This document shows positions 32,832-42,183 of a stretch of 64,000 bases of DNA, piece after piece. A program made the position numbers and the translations under genes. The stretch is from Parvibaculum sp039973015 (GTDB lineage Bacteria; Pseudomonadota; Alphaproteobacteria; Parvibaculales; Parvibaculaceae). Below the pieces are notes generated by a model, which had not been told where the DNA came from, did no database searches, and saw only the letters and a list, made by a program, of their open reading frames with translations. The stretch's first letter is position 1. Each line of letters begins with the position of its first letter. The DNA lies in contig NZ_JBDWLT010000007.1 of assembly GCF_039973015.1 (NCBI RefSeq), positions 186,001 to 250,000 on the forward strand, written 5' to 3'.

Positions 32832-33391
32832 CAGGAAGCCCCCGCAGTGGCAAGCGGCTTCGGGCGCGTAAATATCACCCGCCCGGCAATCATTTCTTCA
32901 ACGGGCTGGGCGCAAAGCTCGTCATCGGTTGCTCGAACATATCCCGCAAGGGCCATTGCATTTGTTTCAGCCCCCGCGGAATCCGGTATCACATTCCGCC
33001 GCAGGGCTGCTTCCAGCTTGCCGCCGTCCAGATCGGCAAGCCCTTCATCATAGGCCTGCATCCGCCCATAGAAGGATGAGGCAAGAGCCTTGATCTTCTT
33101 GCCCACGGACAGATCGCCAACGCCCATTTCGCGCAATGTCTGGTCCATATCGTCGAACAGCAAATCGAAAATCTTCTGGCCAAGTTCCTTGCCTGCCTCG
33201 CCACCCGCCCGCAGCCGGCGCAGCGCCAGATGGACATGCAGCGCAACCATCTCGAATCGGCCTTCCGCTGTATCCGGGACGCCCATATCGGTGTAAAAAA
33301 TTGGGTTCCGGGCCTGATCCACCAGCGCCCCGTAAAGCGCATATGGTGTATCGTCACTACGGGAACGGCCAAAAATCCTTTTCCATATCAT
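32831..33391 (-). CDS. ubiquinol-cytochrome c chaperone (CBP3/UQCC1 family)
   Basis: A 186-residue protein of the CBP3 family, which helps assemble cytochrome b of the bc1 complex. Landmarks are YGALVDQARNPIFY near the start, RFEMVALHVHLALRRLR, LFDDMDQTLREMGVGDLSVGKKIK, and FYGRMQAYDEGL. Alphaproteobacterial copies sit next to yceD and divergent from bamE, as here. The assembly role is known mainly from yeast and mitochondria, so it is inferred for this bacterium. Confidence 0.9.
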   Translation of the reverse strand: MIWKRIFGRSRSDDTPYALYGALVDQARNPIFYTDMGVPDTAEGRFEMVALHVHLALRRLRAGGEAGKELGQKIFDLLFDDMDQTLREMGVGDLSVGKKIKALASSFYGRMQAYDEGLADLDGGKLEAALRRNVIPDSAGAETNAMALAGYVRATDDELCAQPVEEMIAGRVIFTRPKPLATAGAS

Positions 33392-33508
33392 GGCTTCACT
33401 CCAGCCTCAGGTGGTAGGTTCTGGCCCATATTGTACATGCCGATTGAATTTACCCCGCGACAAGGGTAGGTCAACGGCAGACCTTTCAGGCTCCAGGAGG
33501 CCTCTGCA

Positions 33509-34015
33509 ATGACATCGTTCCGACTGCGCCGCCCTGCCCGTCTCGCCCTGACAGCTGTTTGTCTGGCAATGGGCGCCGTCACGATGTCGGCCTGCTCGCC
33601 TCTGATAGAGGAACGCGGTTATATCTTCGATCCTGCGGATCTCGACCAGCTTCAATCCGGCTCGTCGAAGGAACAGGTCAGGAGCGTCATGGGCTCCCCC
33701 TCGACCGTTTCTACCGTCGATGGGGAGGCCTGGTACTACATTTCGAGCAAGTTCGAAACTGTCGCCTTTTATGCACCAGAGGAAGTCGAGCGCTCCGTCG
33801 CCGCTGTCTACTTCGATAAAACCGATGTTGTCCAGCAAGTGGCCTACTACGGTCTGGAGGACGGCCAGATCGTGAATTTTGTCGATCGCAAGACCCCGAC
33901 TCGCGGCAAGGAGCTCACCATCCTTGGCCAGCTCTTCGGCAATCTTGGCCGCTTCAACAACCAGAGCTCGGGAATTCCTTCGGTCGGTACAGGTAATCCC
34001 ACCAACCGGCGCTAG
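33509..34015 (+). CDS. bamE: outer membrane protein assembly factor BamE
   Basis: A 168-residue outer-membrane lipoprotein of the BAM complex. The signal peptide ends in MSACS with the lipobox Cys at residue 29. The BamE/SmpA fold follows: GSSKEQVRSVMGSPSTVSTVDGEAWYYISSKFE, then VAAVYFDKTDVVQQVAYYGLEDG. The tail is Gly/Asn/Ser-rich and specific to alphaproteobacteria. It is divergent from the CBP3 gene, sharing a 117-base promoter region, and convergent with the stress protein gene. Confidence 0.95.
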   Translation: MTSFRLRRPARLALTAVCLAMGAVTMSACSPLIEERGYIFDPADLDQLQSGSSKEQVRSVMGSPSTVSTVDGEAWYYISSKFETVAFYAPEEVERSVAAVYFDKTDVVQQVAYYGLEDGQIVNFVDRKTPTRGKELTILGQLFGNLGRFNNQSSGIPSVGTGNPTNRR

Positions 34016-34038
34016 CGGGCGGCGCTACCGGGGATATC

Positions 34039-34944
34039 TCAGTCCTCGCCCGTGCGCTTGGGGAAAGCCAGCAAGTCGCATTCCACGTCACGAAGCACCG
34101 CATTGGCAACGCTGCCGATAAGCATCCGCTTGAATCCCGTTTGCCCTCGCGTTCCCAGAATGACGAGCGAGGGATTGAGGCGCTCGACAGCCGCCTTGAT
34201 CACGCCGACAGCTTCGCCTTCCTCGACGATCATTTCCGGGTCCAGCGCCGTCAGCCCTTCCTCGCTCAACATATGCACCAGCGCCTTGTGCGCATCGTCC
34301 GCTATCGATTCCACATATTCATCGATCTTGCTCTTCTCGACATCGGCGTAGCGCATGAGCCCGTCTGCGAGCGGTACGAAAGCGTGAATAATCGCCAGCT
34401 TCTCGCAGCCCAGGAATCCAACCCTGGACGCGAACGTCAAGGCATCGATTGAGTGTTGCGACAGGTCGACCGCGGCGAGAGCTTTCCGATACGAAACATC
34501 TGCATCGAGATTGACCATCAAGACGGGCCGCTCGCAGGTTCGGATGACACGTTCCACGGTTGTACCCACAAAAACATCGCGCAAGAGCTGCCGCCGGTGC
34601 GCGCCCATGACCAGAAGATCGGGTTTTGTTTCCGTGGCTAGCTTCGCAATCGCAACGGAGGCAAGCCCCCGCCATATATCGATCTCGGGAGCCGCGATCT
34701 TCAAGCGGTCCGCCATCGGCTTCACCATCGCCTGAATAAGATCTGCGGCGCGCGCGGCCTCGTCTTCAACCAGCGATTTCGGCTGATCGTCATCGACGAC
34801 ATGCACGACCTTGACGCTTGCTCCATAGGCTGCGGCAAGCAGGAGCCCCCGTGCGAGCGCCTTGTCTGAACGGCCGGACAGATCCGTCGCTATAAGGATG
34901 CTCCTTATCCCCGGCAAAACCTGTCTTTCTTCGTTAGCAGACAT
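34039..34944 (-). CDS. tandem universal stress protein (UspA type)
   Basis: A 301-residue protein with two UspA domains, about residues 12-148 and 155-300. The second carries the ATP-binding pattern GTRGQTGFKRMLIGSVAN (G-x2-G-x9-GS). The first has MGAHRRQLLRDVFVGTTVERVI, a less complete version. Such tandem proteins are cytoplasmic and respond to stress or energy status. The gene lies directly after the Kef-type antiporter gene on the same strand, which suggests co-regulation. Confidence 0.92.
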   Translation of the reverse strand: MSANEERQVLPGIRSILIATDLSGRSDKALARGLLLAAAYGASVKVVHVVDDDQPKSLVEDEAARAADLIQAMVKPMADRLKIAAPEIDIWRGLASVAIAKLATETKPDLLVMGAHRRQLLRDVFVGTTVERVIRTCERPVLMVNLDADVSYRKALAAVDLSQHSIDALTFASRVGFLGCEKLAIIHAFVPLADGLMRYADVEKSKIDEYVESIADDAHKALVHMLSEEGLTALDPEMIVEEGEAVGVIKAAVERLNPSLVILGTRGQTGFKRMLIGSVANAVLRDVECDLLAFPKRTGED

Positions 34945-34973
34945 GTTTGTCTCCAGATGCCATTGTCATCCCC

Positions 34974-36644
34974 TTACCCGGCGGAAGCAGGCCTTGCAAA
35001 AAGCCTTTCCATTGCGCGTTCGGCGGCATCCGCAAACGGACTAAGAACGATATCCACGCCCTTCTTGCGAAGCACCGCCATGTCGCTCTCGCTTCGGCCG
35101 ATCGCGGCTATCTGCCCGCTATAGCCGCGCTGCCGCAACGCCTCGACAAGCGTTATCCGGGGATCCTCGTGCGTCAGACCGATTTCGTGCGGGGGGACAG
35201 CGATAACGACGTATTTGGTGCCGTCGACAGGGAGCGTTTCGCACATGTCCGGATCCAGGAGGTCGCCATAAACCGCGGTCGCGCCGCTCTCCTTCCATTG
35301 CCTTATGACATCGGGATCGAAATCGACGCCCAGGATATTGAACCCCGCATCGGAAAAGCGGGAATGAAGCGCTCTCCCATATCGTCCGAGCCCCACGAGA
35401 AGAATATCATAGCGTTCGCCCACATTGCCTTCGAGGTATTTCTCCTCGCGATGCGCGACCCGGCGTTCGAAAACACCGAGAAAACGTTCAACCCATGCAT
35501 AAAGCTGCTGTGAGTAGAGGATCATGTAGGTCGAGAGACCGATCGTGATAACGCCGACAAGAGTAACCAGTCCGACGGCTTCCTCATCCACGTGCCCAAG
35601 CGCCAATCCCATCGCGATAAAGATGAGCGAAAACTCGCTGATCTGCGCAACCGTCAGTCCGGCAAGAAACCCCGTCCGCTTCCGGTAGCCCATGGCCCCC
35701 ATGATCACCATGACGATCAGAGGATTTCCGATCAGCACGAAAAACGAAAGCAACAGCGCATCTCCCACCGCCGCTCCAACCACCCGCAAATCCAGATGCG
35801 CTCCGAGCGAGATGAAAAAGAAGACAAGAAGAAAATCACGAAGACTGGCCAGGCGTGAAGCGATGGCTTCGCGGTAAGGTGTGGTCGCGAGTGCGACCCC
35901 TGCTATGAGACCGCCAAGCTCCTTGCTGAAACCCAGATAGTCACCAAGCGCGGCAAAGGCAGTCGCAAGACCGAGGGCAAAGACGATCAGCAGTTCTGGC
36001 GCCTTCGCCATGCTCTGAAGGAGCGGGCTCGCCACCCACGAGACGATCAGCCACAGGAGAAGGAGAGGCACGGCGCCAGCCGCAAGCCCCAGCAGCGCGC
36101 CGCCGAGTCCGCCGCCGCCCGCCGCGTCGGCGGTCAACGCCGACATCACCGCCATTGCGAGAACCACGGCAAGGTCTTGCACGATCAGAAAGCCCAGCGC
36201 GATCCTGCCGTGCAACGCATCCAGTTCTCGTTTATCCGAGAGCAGTTTGACGATGATGATTGTACTGGAGAAAGTCAGCGCGACCGCAACATAGACGCTC
36301 GTCAGCATCGGCATACCGAGGCCCAGACATATCAAGAGGCCCGTGAGCGACGTGAAGGCGATCTGTCCGAGGCCTGTATTCAGCGCGACCGCGCCCAGCG
36401 TTCGGACAAGGTTGAGATCGAGCTTGAGCCCCACAAGAAACAACAGCAGGGCGACACCCAGCTCGGACAAGAGCTCCAGATGCCCGGTGGACTGAACGAT
36501 GTCGAAACCGGCCGGTCCGGCAAGCATCCCGACAACGATGAAGCTGACGATCATGGGCTGATGTAGCCGTACACCGATGAGGCCAATCACCGATGCAAGC
36601 ATCAGGAGCATCGCCACCTCATAGAAAACGGACACCTCCAGCAC
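34974..36644 (-). CDS. CPA2-family K+/H+ antiporter with TrkA-N domain (KefB/YbaL type)
   Basis: A 556-residue inner-membrane antiporter. The N-terminal 390 residues hold about 12 helices with the CPA2 motifs SELGVALLLFLVGLKLDL, ALTFSSTIIIVKLL and IALGFLIVQDLAVVLAMA. The C-terminal RCK/TrkA-N domain starts DILLVGLGRYGRALHSRFSDAG and binds nucleotide. Glutathione-gated KefB/C proteins have a similar layout, but gating here is unknown. It is followed 29 bp later by the UspA gene, which suggests a potassium or pH stress unit. Confidence 0.92.
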   Translation of the reverse strand: MLEVSVFYEVAMLLMLASVIGLIGVRLHQPMIVSFIVVGMLAGPAGFDIVQSTGHLELLSELGVALLLFLVGLKLDLNLVRTLGAVALNTGLGQIAFTSLTGLLICLGLGMPMLTSVYVAVALTFSSTIIIVKLLSDKRELDALHGRIALGFLIVQDLAVVLAMAVMSALTADAAGGGGLGGALLGLAAGAVPLLLLWLIVSWVASPLLQSMAKAPELLIVFALGLATAFAALGDYLGFSKELGGLIAGVALATTPYREAIASRLASLRDFLLVFFFISLGAHLDLRVVGAAVGDALLLSFFVLIGNPLIVMVIMGAMGYRKRTGFLAGLTVAQISEFSLIFIAMGLALGHVDEEAVGLVTLVGVITIGLSTYMILYSQQLYAWVERFLGVFERRVAHREEKYLEGNVGERYDILLVGLGRYGRALHSRFSDAGFNILGVDFDPDVIRQWKESGATAVYGDLLDPDMCETLPVDGTKYVVIAVPPHEIGLTHEDPRITLVEALRQRGYSGQIAAIGRSESDMAVLRKKGVDIVLSPFADAAERAMERLFARPASAG

Positions 36645-36732
36645 GCAATACCTCCTTGCAACGCCCCGAAATCAGTCTTTCGTTAAAGCCCCACAAGGTC
36701 AAATGGACTTGCCGTCGCAGGCTCACGATAAA

Positions 36733-36762
36733 AAAGCCCCGCGGATCGCTCCGCGGGGCTTT
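36733..36762 (-). terminator. rho-independent terminator after hppA
   Basis: On the minus strand a perfect 12-bp stem (AAAGCCCCGCGG/CCGCGGGGCTTT, loop of 6) runs into a T-run, TTTTTTATCG. It lies 23 bases after the hppA stop codon. Confidence 0.92.
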
Positions 36763-36785
36763 GTCTTTTGGAAACACCAGACTTG

Positions 36786-38900
36786 CTAGTGCGCGAGCAC
36801 CGCAAGAAGCAGGAGCGCCACGATGTTCGTGATCTTGATCATCGGGTTGACGGCCGGACCGGCGGTGTCCTTGTAGGGATCGCCGACCGTATCGCCAGTC
36901 ACAGCGGCCTTGTGAGCTTCCGAGCCCTTGCCGCCATAGTTACCGTCTTCGATGTACTTCTTCGCGTTGTCCCAGGCGCCGCCACCGGACGTCATGGAAA
37001 TCGCAACGAAGAGCCCCGTCACGATAACGCCGAGTAGCATCGCGCCAACCGCGGAGAAGGCGGCCGATTTGTCGGCGACCGCATTCACCGCGAAATAGAG
37101 AACGATCGGCGAAAGGACCGGCAGAAGCGACGGGATGATCATCTCCTTGATCGCCGCTTTGGTCAGCATGTCGACCGCACGCGCATAGTCGGGCTTGGAC
37201 GTGCCCGCCATGATGCCCGGATCGGCCTTGAACTGACGGCGCACTTCCTCAACCACGGAACCGGCGGCACGGCCGACAGCGGTCATTCCCATCGAACCGA
37301 AGAGATAAGGCAGCAACCCGCCAAGGAAGAGCCCGATTACCACATAGGGGTTGGAGAGCGAGAAGTCGGGGCTGACACCGGCGAAGTACCCGTAAGTGTC
37401 GGAGTTAGCCGCAAAAAACTTCAGGTCTTCCGTATAGGCCGCAAAGAGCACCAGCGCGCCGAGGCCCGCCGAACCGATCGCATAGCCCTTGGTAACGGCC
37501 TTCGTCGTGTTGCCGACGGCATCGAGAGCGTCCGTCGTTTTGCGAACGTCTTCGGGCAGGTCGGCCATTTCGGCGATGCCACCGGCATTGTCCGTCACAG
37601 GGCCGAAAGCGTCGAGCGCGACCACCATGCCCGCAAGCGCAAGCATCGTCGTCACGGCGATGGCGATACCGAAGAGACCGGCAAGGCTGTAGGTGACCAA
37701 GATACCAATGACGATGATAAGAGCCGGCAGAGCCGTTGCTTCCATCGAAATCGCCAGTCCCTGGATCACGTTCGTGCCGTGACCGGTTGCCGACGCAGCG
37801 GCAATCGACTTCACCGGGCGGAAGTTTACGCCAGTGTAGTATTCCGTGACCCAGATGATGAGGCCGGTAATGGCCAGACCGGCGATACCGCAATAATAGA
37901 GCGTCATGCCAGTGAAGTTCAGCGCGCCCACGGTGAAGGCCGTGTCGAGCCCGATCACCCAGTCGGTGACAAAGTAGAGCGCGACGAGCGAGAGCACGGC
38001 CGAGGCGATGAAGCCCTTGTAGAGCGCGCCCATGATGTTATTGCTCTTGCCGAGACGCACGAAGAACGTACCGATGATCGACGTCACGATGCACGCGCCG
38101 CCAATGGCCAGCGGATAAGTCATCATCGCGGCGATCCCCTCGCCCGCGAAGAAGATGGAGGCAAGAACCATCGTCGCGACCACGGTCACGGCATAGGTTT
38201 CGAACAGGTCCGCCGCCATGCCCGCGCAGTCACCGACATTGTCGCCGACATTGTCCGCGATGGTCGCCGGGTTACGAGGATCGTCTTCGGGAATACCAGC
38301 TTCGACCTTGCCCACGAGATCGCCGCCCACGTCAGCACCCTTCGTGAAGATACCGCCGCCGAGGCGCGCGAAGATCGAGATCAGCGAAGCGCCGAAGCCA
38401 AGCGCGACAAGCGCATCGATGACTTCACGCGAGCCCGGCGCATAGCCGAGGTGGACCGTAAGAACAGAGTAATACACAGCAACAGCAAGAAGCGCGAGAC
38501 CGGCAACCAGCATGCCCGTAACAGCGCCCGACTTGAAAGCAACGCTGAGACCGGCCGCAAGGCTTGTGCTCGATGCCTGCGTCGTGCGCACATTGGCGCG
38601 CACCGAAACCAGCATGCCGATATAACCAGCGGCTCCCGACAGCGTCGCGCCGACGAGGAAGCCGACGGCAACCTTCAGCGTGAGAAGGTACCAGACCACG
38701 GCGAAAATCACAGCGCCGACGATGGCGATGGTCGTGTACTGACGCGCGAGATATGCGCTTGCGCCTTCCTGGATCGCTGCCGCGATCTCCTGCATACGTG
38801 CATTGCCCGCGTCCAGCTTCAGCACCGAGCGCACAGCCCAGATACCGTAGAGGACAGCAAGCACGCCGCAGCCGATAATAGCCCACAAAGCAGTGCTCAT
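36786..38900 (-). CDS. hppA: K+-independent membrane-bound proton-translocating pyrophosphatase
   Basis: A 704-residue membrane protein with about 16 helices. It hydrolyses PPi to pump H+ out of the cytoplasm. Catalytic loops DVGGDLVGKVEAGIPEDDPRNPATIADNVGDNVGDCAG and the C-terminal DNAKKYIEDG and GDTVGDPYKDTAGPAVN are present. The determinant GNTTKA carries Lys where K+-dependent enzymes have Ala, so it should not need potassium. The start is ATG 38900 (MSTALW) after AAGGAAAAAACA. A terminator follows. It is in line with the thiL gene but 163 bp away. Confidence 0.97.
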   Translation of the reverse strand: MSTALWAIIGCGVLAVLYGIWAVRSVLKLDAGNARMQEIAAAIQEGASAYLARQYTTIAIVGAVIFAVVWYLLTLKVAVGFLVGATLSGAAGYIGMLVSVRANVRTTQASSTSLAAGLSVAFKSGAVTGMLVAGLALLAVAVYYSVLTVHLGYAPGSREVIDALVALGFGASLISIFARLGGGIFTKGADVGGDLVGKVEAGIPEDDPRNPATIADNVGDNVGDCAGMAADLFETYAVTVVATMVLASIFFAGEGIAAMMTYPLAIGGACIVTSIIGTFFVRLGKSNNIMGALYKGFIASAVLSLVALYFVTDWVIGLDTAFTVGALNFTGMTLYYCGIAGLAITGLIIWVTEYYTGVNFRPVKSIAAASATGHGTNVIQGLAISMEATALPALIIVIGILVTYSLAGLFGIAIAVTTMLALAGMVVALDAFGPVTDNAGGIAEMADLPEDVRKTTDALDAVGNTTKAVTKGYAIGSAGLGALVLFAAYTEDLKFFAANSDTYGYFAGVSPDFSLSNPYVVIGLFLGGLLPYLFGSMGMTAVGRAAGSVVEEVRRQFKADPGIMAGTSKPDYARAVDMLTKAAIKEMIIPSLLPVLSPIVLYFAVNAVADKSAAFSAVGAMLLGVIVTGLFVAISMTSGGGAWDNAKKYIEDGNYGGKGSEAHKAAVTGDTVGDPYKDTAGPAVNPMIKITNIVALLLLAVLAH

Positions 38901-39063
38901 TGTTTTTTCCTTAGGTTCCCTCGAAGGATGACCGGCGGGAATTACCACTCTTCCTTCCAGCATTGACGCCGGAAGTCCTCCCCCCTGCCGAATGCAGAAA
39001 TCGCGCGGAAAGATGCCAAATACGCATTAGGAAAGCAACCGGCAGACAGAAACGCCCCGGAGC

Positions 39064-40071
39064 TTAAAAGTGGCGATATCCCAATTGCTTGAGCGGAATT
39101 GGCTGCCCTGCGCGGTCCACAAGCTTCACCCCTTCGTCAGTCTCCCTGACTTCACCGATCCGGGTCACGCTGACAGAGGCTTCCGCAGCGGCAGCCGCCA
39201 CCTGCCCGGCCTTTTCGGGTGGAGCGGCAAAGAGGATTTCATAGTCATCTCCCCCCCCGACGATCAGCTGAAAAAGCTCCGGTTGTCCTTCCACAGCTCT
39301 CCGCGCTGCATCCGAAAGGGGCAGCCGATCCATTTCGATTCGCGCGCCCGCGCCGGATTGCCCGCACAAGTGCCCGAGATCGGCGAAGAGGCCATCCGAG
39401 ATGTCGAGCGAGGCGCTGGCCACCCCCCGCAGCCGCGGCCCGAGCGAACAGCGAGGTTCCGGTTCCCTGTAGCGCCGGACGAGCTGCGCCCTGTCTTCCG
39501 GACTGAGGTCATCCAATTTCGCCCTCAACACTTCCAGGCCGAGCGCCGCATCGCCCAGCGTACCGGAAACATAAATATCGTCTCCCGGGTGAGCCCCACC
39601 CCGCGCAAGCAGCGTTCCTTGAGGTAACTCTCCAATGGCCGTGAGCGAAAGCATCAACGGTCCGCTCGTCCGGACCGTGTCGCCGCCCCAAAGCGAAATG
39701 CCATAGCGCTCCTGATCTTCCGCAAGCCCCGAGGCAAACCGTTTGATCCAGTCGAAACTCGTGTCGTCTGCCCATGCGGTAACGAGGAGATAGCCTTTCG
39801 GCACAGCCCCTTTTGCCGCAATGTCCGAGAGATTTACCCGCAAGAGCTTGCGCGCGACACTTTCCGGCGGGTCGTCTGGCAGAAAATGCACACCGGCAAC
39901 AATCGCATCGACCGTCAGAACGGTCTCCCATCCTGCGCTTGCACGATAAAGGGCAGCATCATCCTTCAGCGCAAAGGCGCCGGCGGCACCGGACGCCAGA
40001 GGCGCGAAGACTTCCTCGATTAGCCTGAATTCGCCTGGGCGCGCGCCCTCAGCCTTGTCCGCCGGAGCCAT
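39064..40071 (-). CDS. thiL: thiamine-monophosphate kinase
   Basis: A 335-residue ATP-dependent kinase making thiamine diphosphate from thiamine monophosphate. Characteristic parts: RLIEEVFAPL at the start, DDAALY, ETVLTVDAIVAGVHFLPDDPPESVARKLLRVNLSDIAAKGA, and LWGGDTVRTSGPLMLSLTAIGE. It overlaps nusB by 23 bases, a common bacterial pairing. It is the last gene of the riboflavin-nusB-thiL operon. Confidence 0.95.
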   Translation of the reverse strand: MAPADKAEGARPGEFRLIEEVFAPLASGAAGAFALKDDAALYRASAGWETVLTVDAIVAGVHFLPDDPPESVARKLLRVNLSDIAAKGAVPKGYLLVTAWADDTSFDWIKRFASGLAEDQERYGISLWGGDTVRTSGPLMLSLTAIGELPQGTLLARGGAHPGDDIYVSGTLGDAALGLEVLRAKLDDLSPEDRAQLVRRYREPEPRCSLGPRLRGVASASLDISDGLFADLGHLCGQSGAGARIEMDRLPLSDAARRAVEGQPELFQLIVGGGDDYEILFAAPPEKAGQVAAAAAEASVSVTRIGEVRETDEGVKLVDRAGQPIPLKQLGYRHF

Positions 40072-40561
40072 GTTCCGCTCCCGACGCGCTCCTGATGTCG
40101 CGTCCCAGTCTGTCGAGTACCGCGTTCACAACGCCAGACTCGTCTCCCTCGAAGAAGGCATGTGCAATATCGACATATTCGTTGATGACCACCTTGAGCG
40201 GTACATCCTTGCATCGGCGCAGTTCGTAGGTACCACATCGAAGGATCGCCCGAAGCGTGGAGTCGATCCTCGCAAGCGACCATCCTTTGGCGAGAGCATT
40301 ATTGACCTGCCGGTCAAGCTCGCGCTGTTCGCGCACGACGCCACGCACAACATCTTCGAAATGCGCCGCATCGGCCTCCCCGACATCGACACCTTCAATA
40401 TCCTTGCCTAGGCGATGCTCGATGAACTCCTCAACGACATCGTCAAGCGGCGTGGCCGCCACATCCATCTGATAGAGCGCCTGTACGGCGCCGAGCCGTG
40501 CGGCCGACCGGGCCTTTGGATCGAGGTTGCCGCCAGAAGCGGGCTTCGCTGGAACTGCCAT
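40049..40561 (-). CDS. nusB: transcription antitermination protein NusB
   Basis: A 170-residue all-helical protein that binds boxA RNA with NusE (S10) in rRNA antitermination. The core reads ARLGAVQALYQMDVAATPLDDVVEEFIEHRL, then ALAKGWSLARIDSTLRAILRCGTYEL and PLKVVINEYVDIAHAFFEGDESGVVNAVLDRL. The N-terminal 17 residues are an extra tail. It follows ribH by 25 bp and overlaps thiL. Confidence 0.96.
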   Translation of the reverse strand: MAVPAKPASGGNLDPKARSAARLGAVQALYQMDVAATPLDDVVEEFIEHRLGKDIEGVDVGEADAAHFEDVVRGVVREQRELDRQVNNALAKGWSLARIDSTLRAILRCGTYELRRCKDVPLKVVINEYVDIAHAFFEGDESGVVNAVLDRLGRDIRSASGAEHGSGGQG

Positions 40562-40586
40562 CTTCTTCGATCAACCTCGAACGGCG

Positions 40587-41042
40587 TCAGGCGCCGAAAC
40601 TGCGTTTAAGGGCGATCATGTCCAGGCAGGCATTCGCCGCCCCGCCGCCCTTGTTCTTTTCACCCACTTTGGCACGTGCCCAGGCCTGAGCTTCGTTCTC
40701 CACGGTCTGGATACCGTTGCCCAGCGCGAGAGAACGGCCAACAGAAATATCCATCAGCGCCCGGGCGGATTCGTTCGACACGATGTCGTAATGGGTCGTC
40801 TCACCGCGAATTACACAACCAAGCGTCACAAAGCCATCGATTTTCTTCGTAAACCCGCCATGCCCCATCGCATCGAGCGCATATTTCACCGCCGTGGGAA
40901 TTTCGAGAACGCCCGGCACCTGCACACGCTGCCAGGTCGCACCGCGCGCCTCCAGCGCTGCAATCGCGCCCCGCGCGAGTTCGTCCGCAAGTTCCTCGTA
41001 GAAGCGTGCTTCGACGATCAGGATATGTGCGTCGACTGTCAC
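40587..41042 (-). CDS. ribH: 6,7-dimethyl-8-ribityllumazine synthase
   Basis: A 151-residue enzyme condensing the ribityl-aminouracil with dihydroxybutanone phosphate in riboflavin synthesis. Motifs: ILIVEARFYEELADEL, VQVPGVLEIPTAVKYAL, VTLGCVIRGETTHYDIVSNESARAL, and LGNGIQTVENEAQAWARA. The start is GTG 41042 overlapping the ribBX stop (GTGA). It lies between ribBX and nusB. Confidence 0.95.
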   Translation of the reverse strand: MTVDAHILIVEARFYEELADELARGAIAALEARGATWQRVQVPGVLEIPTAVKYALDAMGHGGFTKKIDGFVTLGCVIRGETTHYDIVSNESARALMDISVGRSLALGNGIQTVENEAQAWARAKVGEKNKGGGAANACLDMIALKRSFGA

Positions 41043-42178
41043 GATATTGTCTCCTTTGCCCGGGCTTTGGAGCCCGGCGTGAGCGAGCGCTGCCCGGCCA
41101 CCTTGAGCCCATAGCCTTCAAGCCCGACGATGCTCCGGTCCGTGTCGGAGAGCAGAACCATGTCATGGACACCAAGATCCAGCAAAATCTGCGCACCGAC
41201 ACCATATTCGCGAAGCCGTCGCGGCATCCCCTGCTCGCCCCCCTCGCCTTTGCGGAGAAGCATGTCGGAAACAACCGTCGCTGTGGTGTCGCGAATGAGC
41301 ACGATCACGCCGCGCCCCTCTTCGGCGATGATCTTCATCGACTCCTTCAGAATATCCGAGCGCGGTCCGGCCGCTCCCAGAATATCGTCGAAGACATTGA
41401 TCGCGTGCACACGCACAAGAACGGGATCCGGGCCCGAGATGTCGCCTTTCACAAGCGCAATATGCTCGGCATATTCGACCGTATTCAGATAGACCATCAG
41501 TTTGAACTCGCCGCCATAGGCGCTGTCGAGTTCAGTCTCGATGGCACGGTGAATGAAGTTGTCGTAACGGCGCCGATAGGCAATGAGGTCCGCAATGGTC
41601 GCGATCTTGAGGCCGTGGAGCTGGGCAAACTGCACAAGGTCGGGCAGGCGCGCCATCGTGCCGTCATCGTTCATGATCTCGCAGATGACGCCCGCGGGAT
41701 AAAGGCCCGCAAGCCGTGCAATATCCACCGCCGCTTCCGTATGGCCCGCGCGAACAAGCACACCGCCGTCACGCGCGACAAGCGGAAACACATGCCCCGG
41801 CGACACGATATCCGTCGCGCCCTTCGTTGGATCGATGGCGACAGAAACCGTATGCGCGCGATCATGCGCGGAGATACCGGTCGAAATCCCCTCCCGCGCC
41901 TCTATGGAAACCGTAAAGGCCGTCTGGTGGCGCGACTGGTTGGTCGAGGACATGAGCTGAAGGTCGAGCTGCTTGGAGCGCTCGCCCGTCAGCGAAAGAC
42001 AGATCAGCCCTCGGCCATACTTGGCCATGAAGTTGACGGCTTCCGGCGTGCACATCTGGGCCGGAATGACGAGGTCGCCTTCGTTCTCACGCTCTTCCGC
42101 ATCGACAAGAATGAACATCTTGCCGTTACGCGCGTCTTCGATGACGTCCTCGATTGGGGAAAGGTATTCCTTGTACAC
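41039..42178 (-). CDS. ribB: 3,4-dihydroxy-2-butanone-4-phosphate synthase with degenerate GTP cyclohydrolase II-like domain (RibBX type)
   Basis: A 379-residue two-domain protein. The N-terminal ~205 residues are a complete RibB: DAEERENEGDLVIPAQ, GRGLICLSLT, TAFTVSIEAREGISTGISAHDRA, and GHVFPLVARDGGVLVRAGHTEAAVDIARLAG. The C-terminal domain resembles RibA, but the zinc cysteines (normally CxxG...RCDCG) are missing; the region reads VFDDILGAAGPRSDILKESMKIIAEEGRGV. Such proteins, called RibBX, are typical of alphaproteobacteria and lack cyclohydrolase activity. I prefer GTG 42178 because AAGGA sits 9 bases before it; a TTG at 42187 would overlap the ribE stop. Confidence 0.93.
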   Translation of the reverse strand: MYKEYLSPIEDVIEDARNGKMFILVDAEERENEGDLVIPAQMCTPEAVNFMAKYGRGLICLSLTGERSKQLDLQLMSSTNQSRHQTAFTVSIEAREGISTGISAHDRAHTVSVAIDPTKGATDIVSPGHVFPLVARDGGVLVRAGHTEAAVDIARLAGLYPAGVICEIMNDDGTMARLPDLVQFAQLHGLKIATIADLIAYRRRYDNFIHRAIETELDSAYGGEFKLMVYLNTVEYAEHIALVKGDISGPDPVLVRVHAINVFDDILGAAGPRSDILKESMKIIAEEGRGVIVLIRDTTATVVSDMLLRKGEGGEQGMPRRLREYGVGAQILLDLGVHDMVLLSDTDRSIVGLEGYGLKVAGQRSLTPGSKARAKETIS

Positions 42179-42183
42179 GGATC

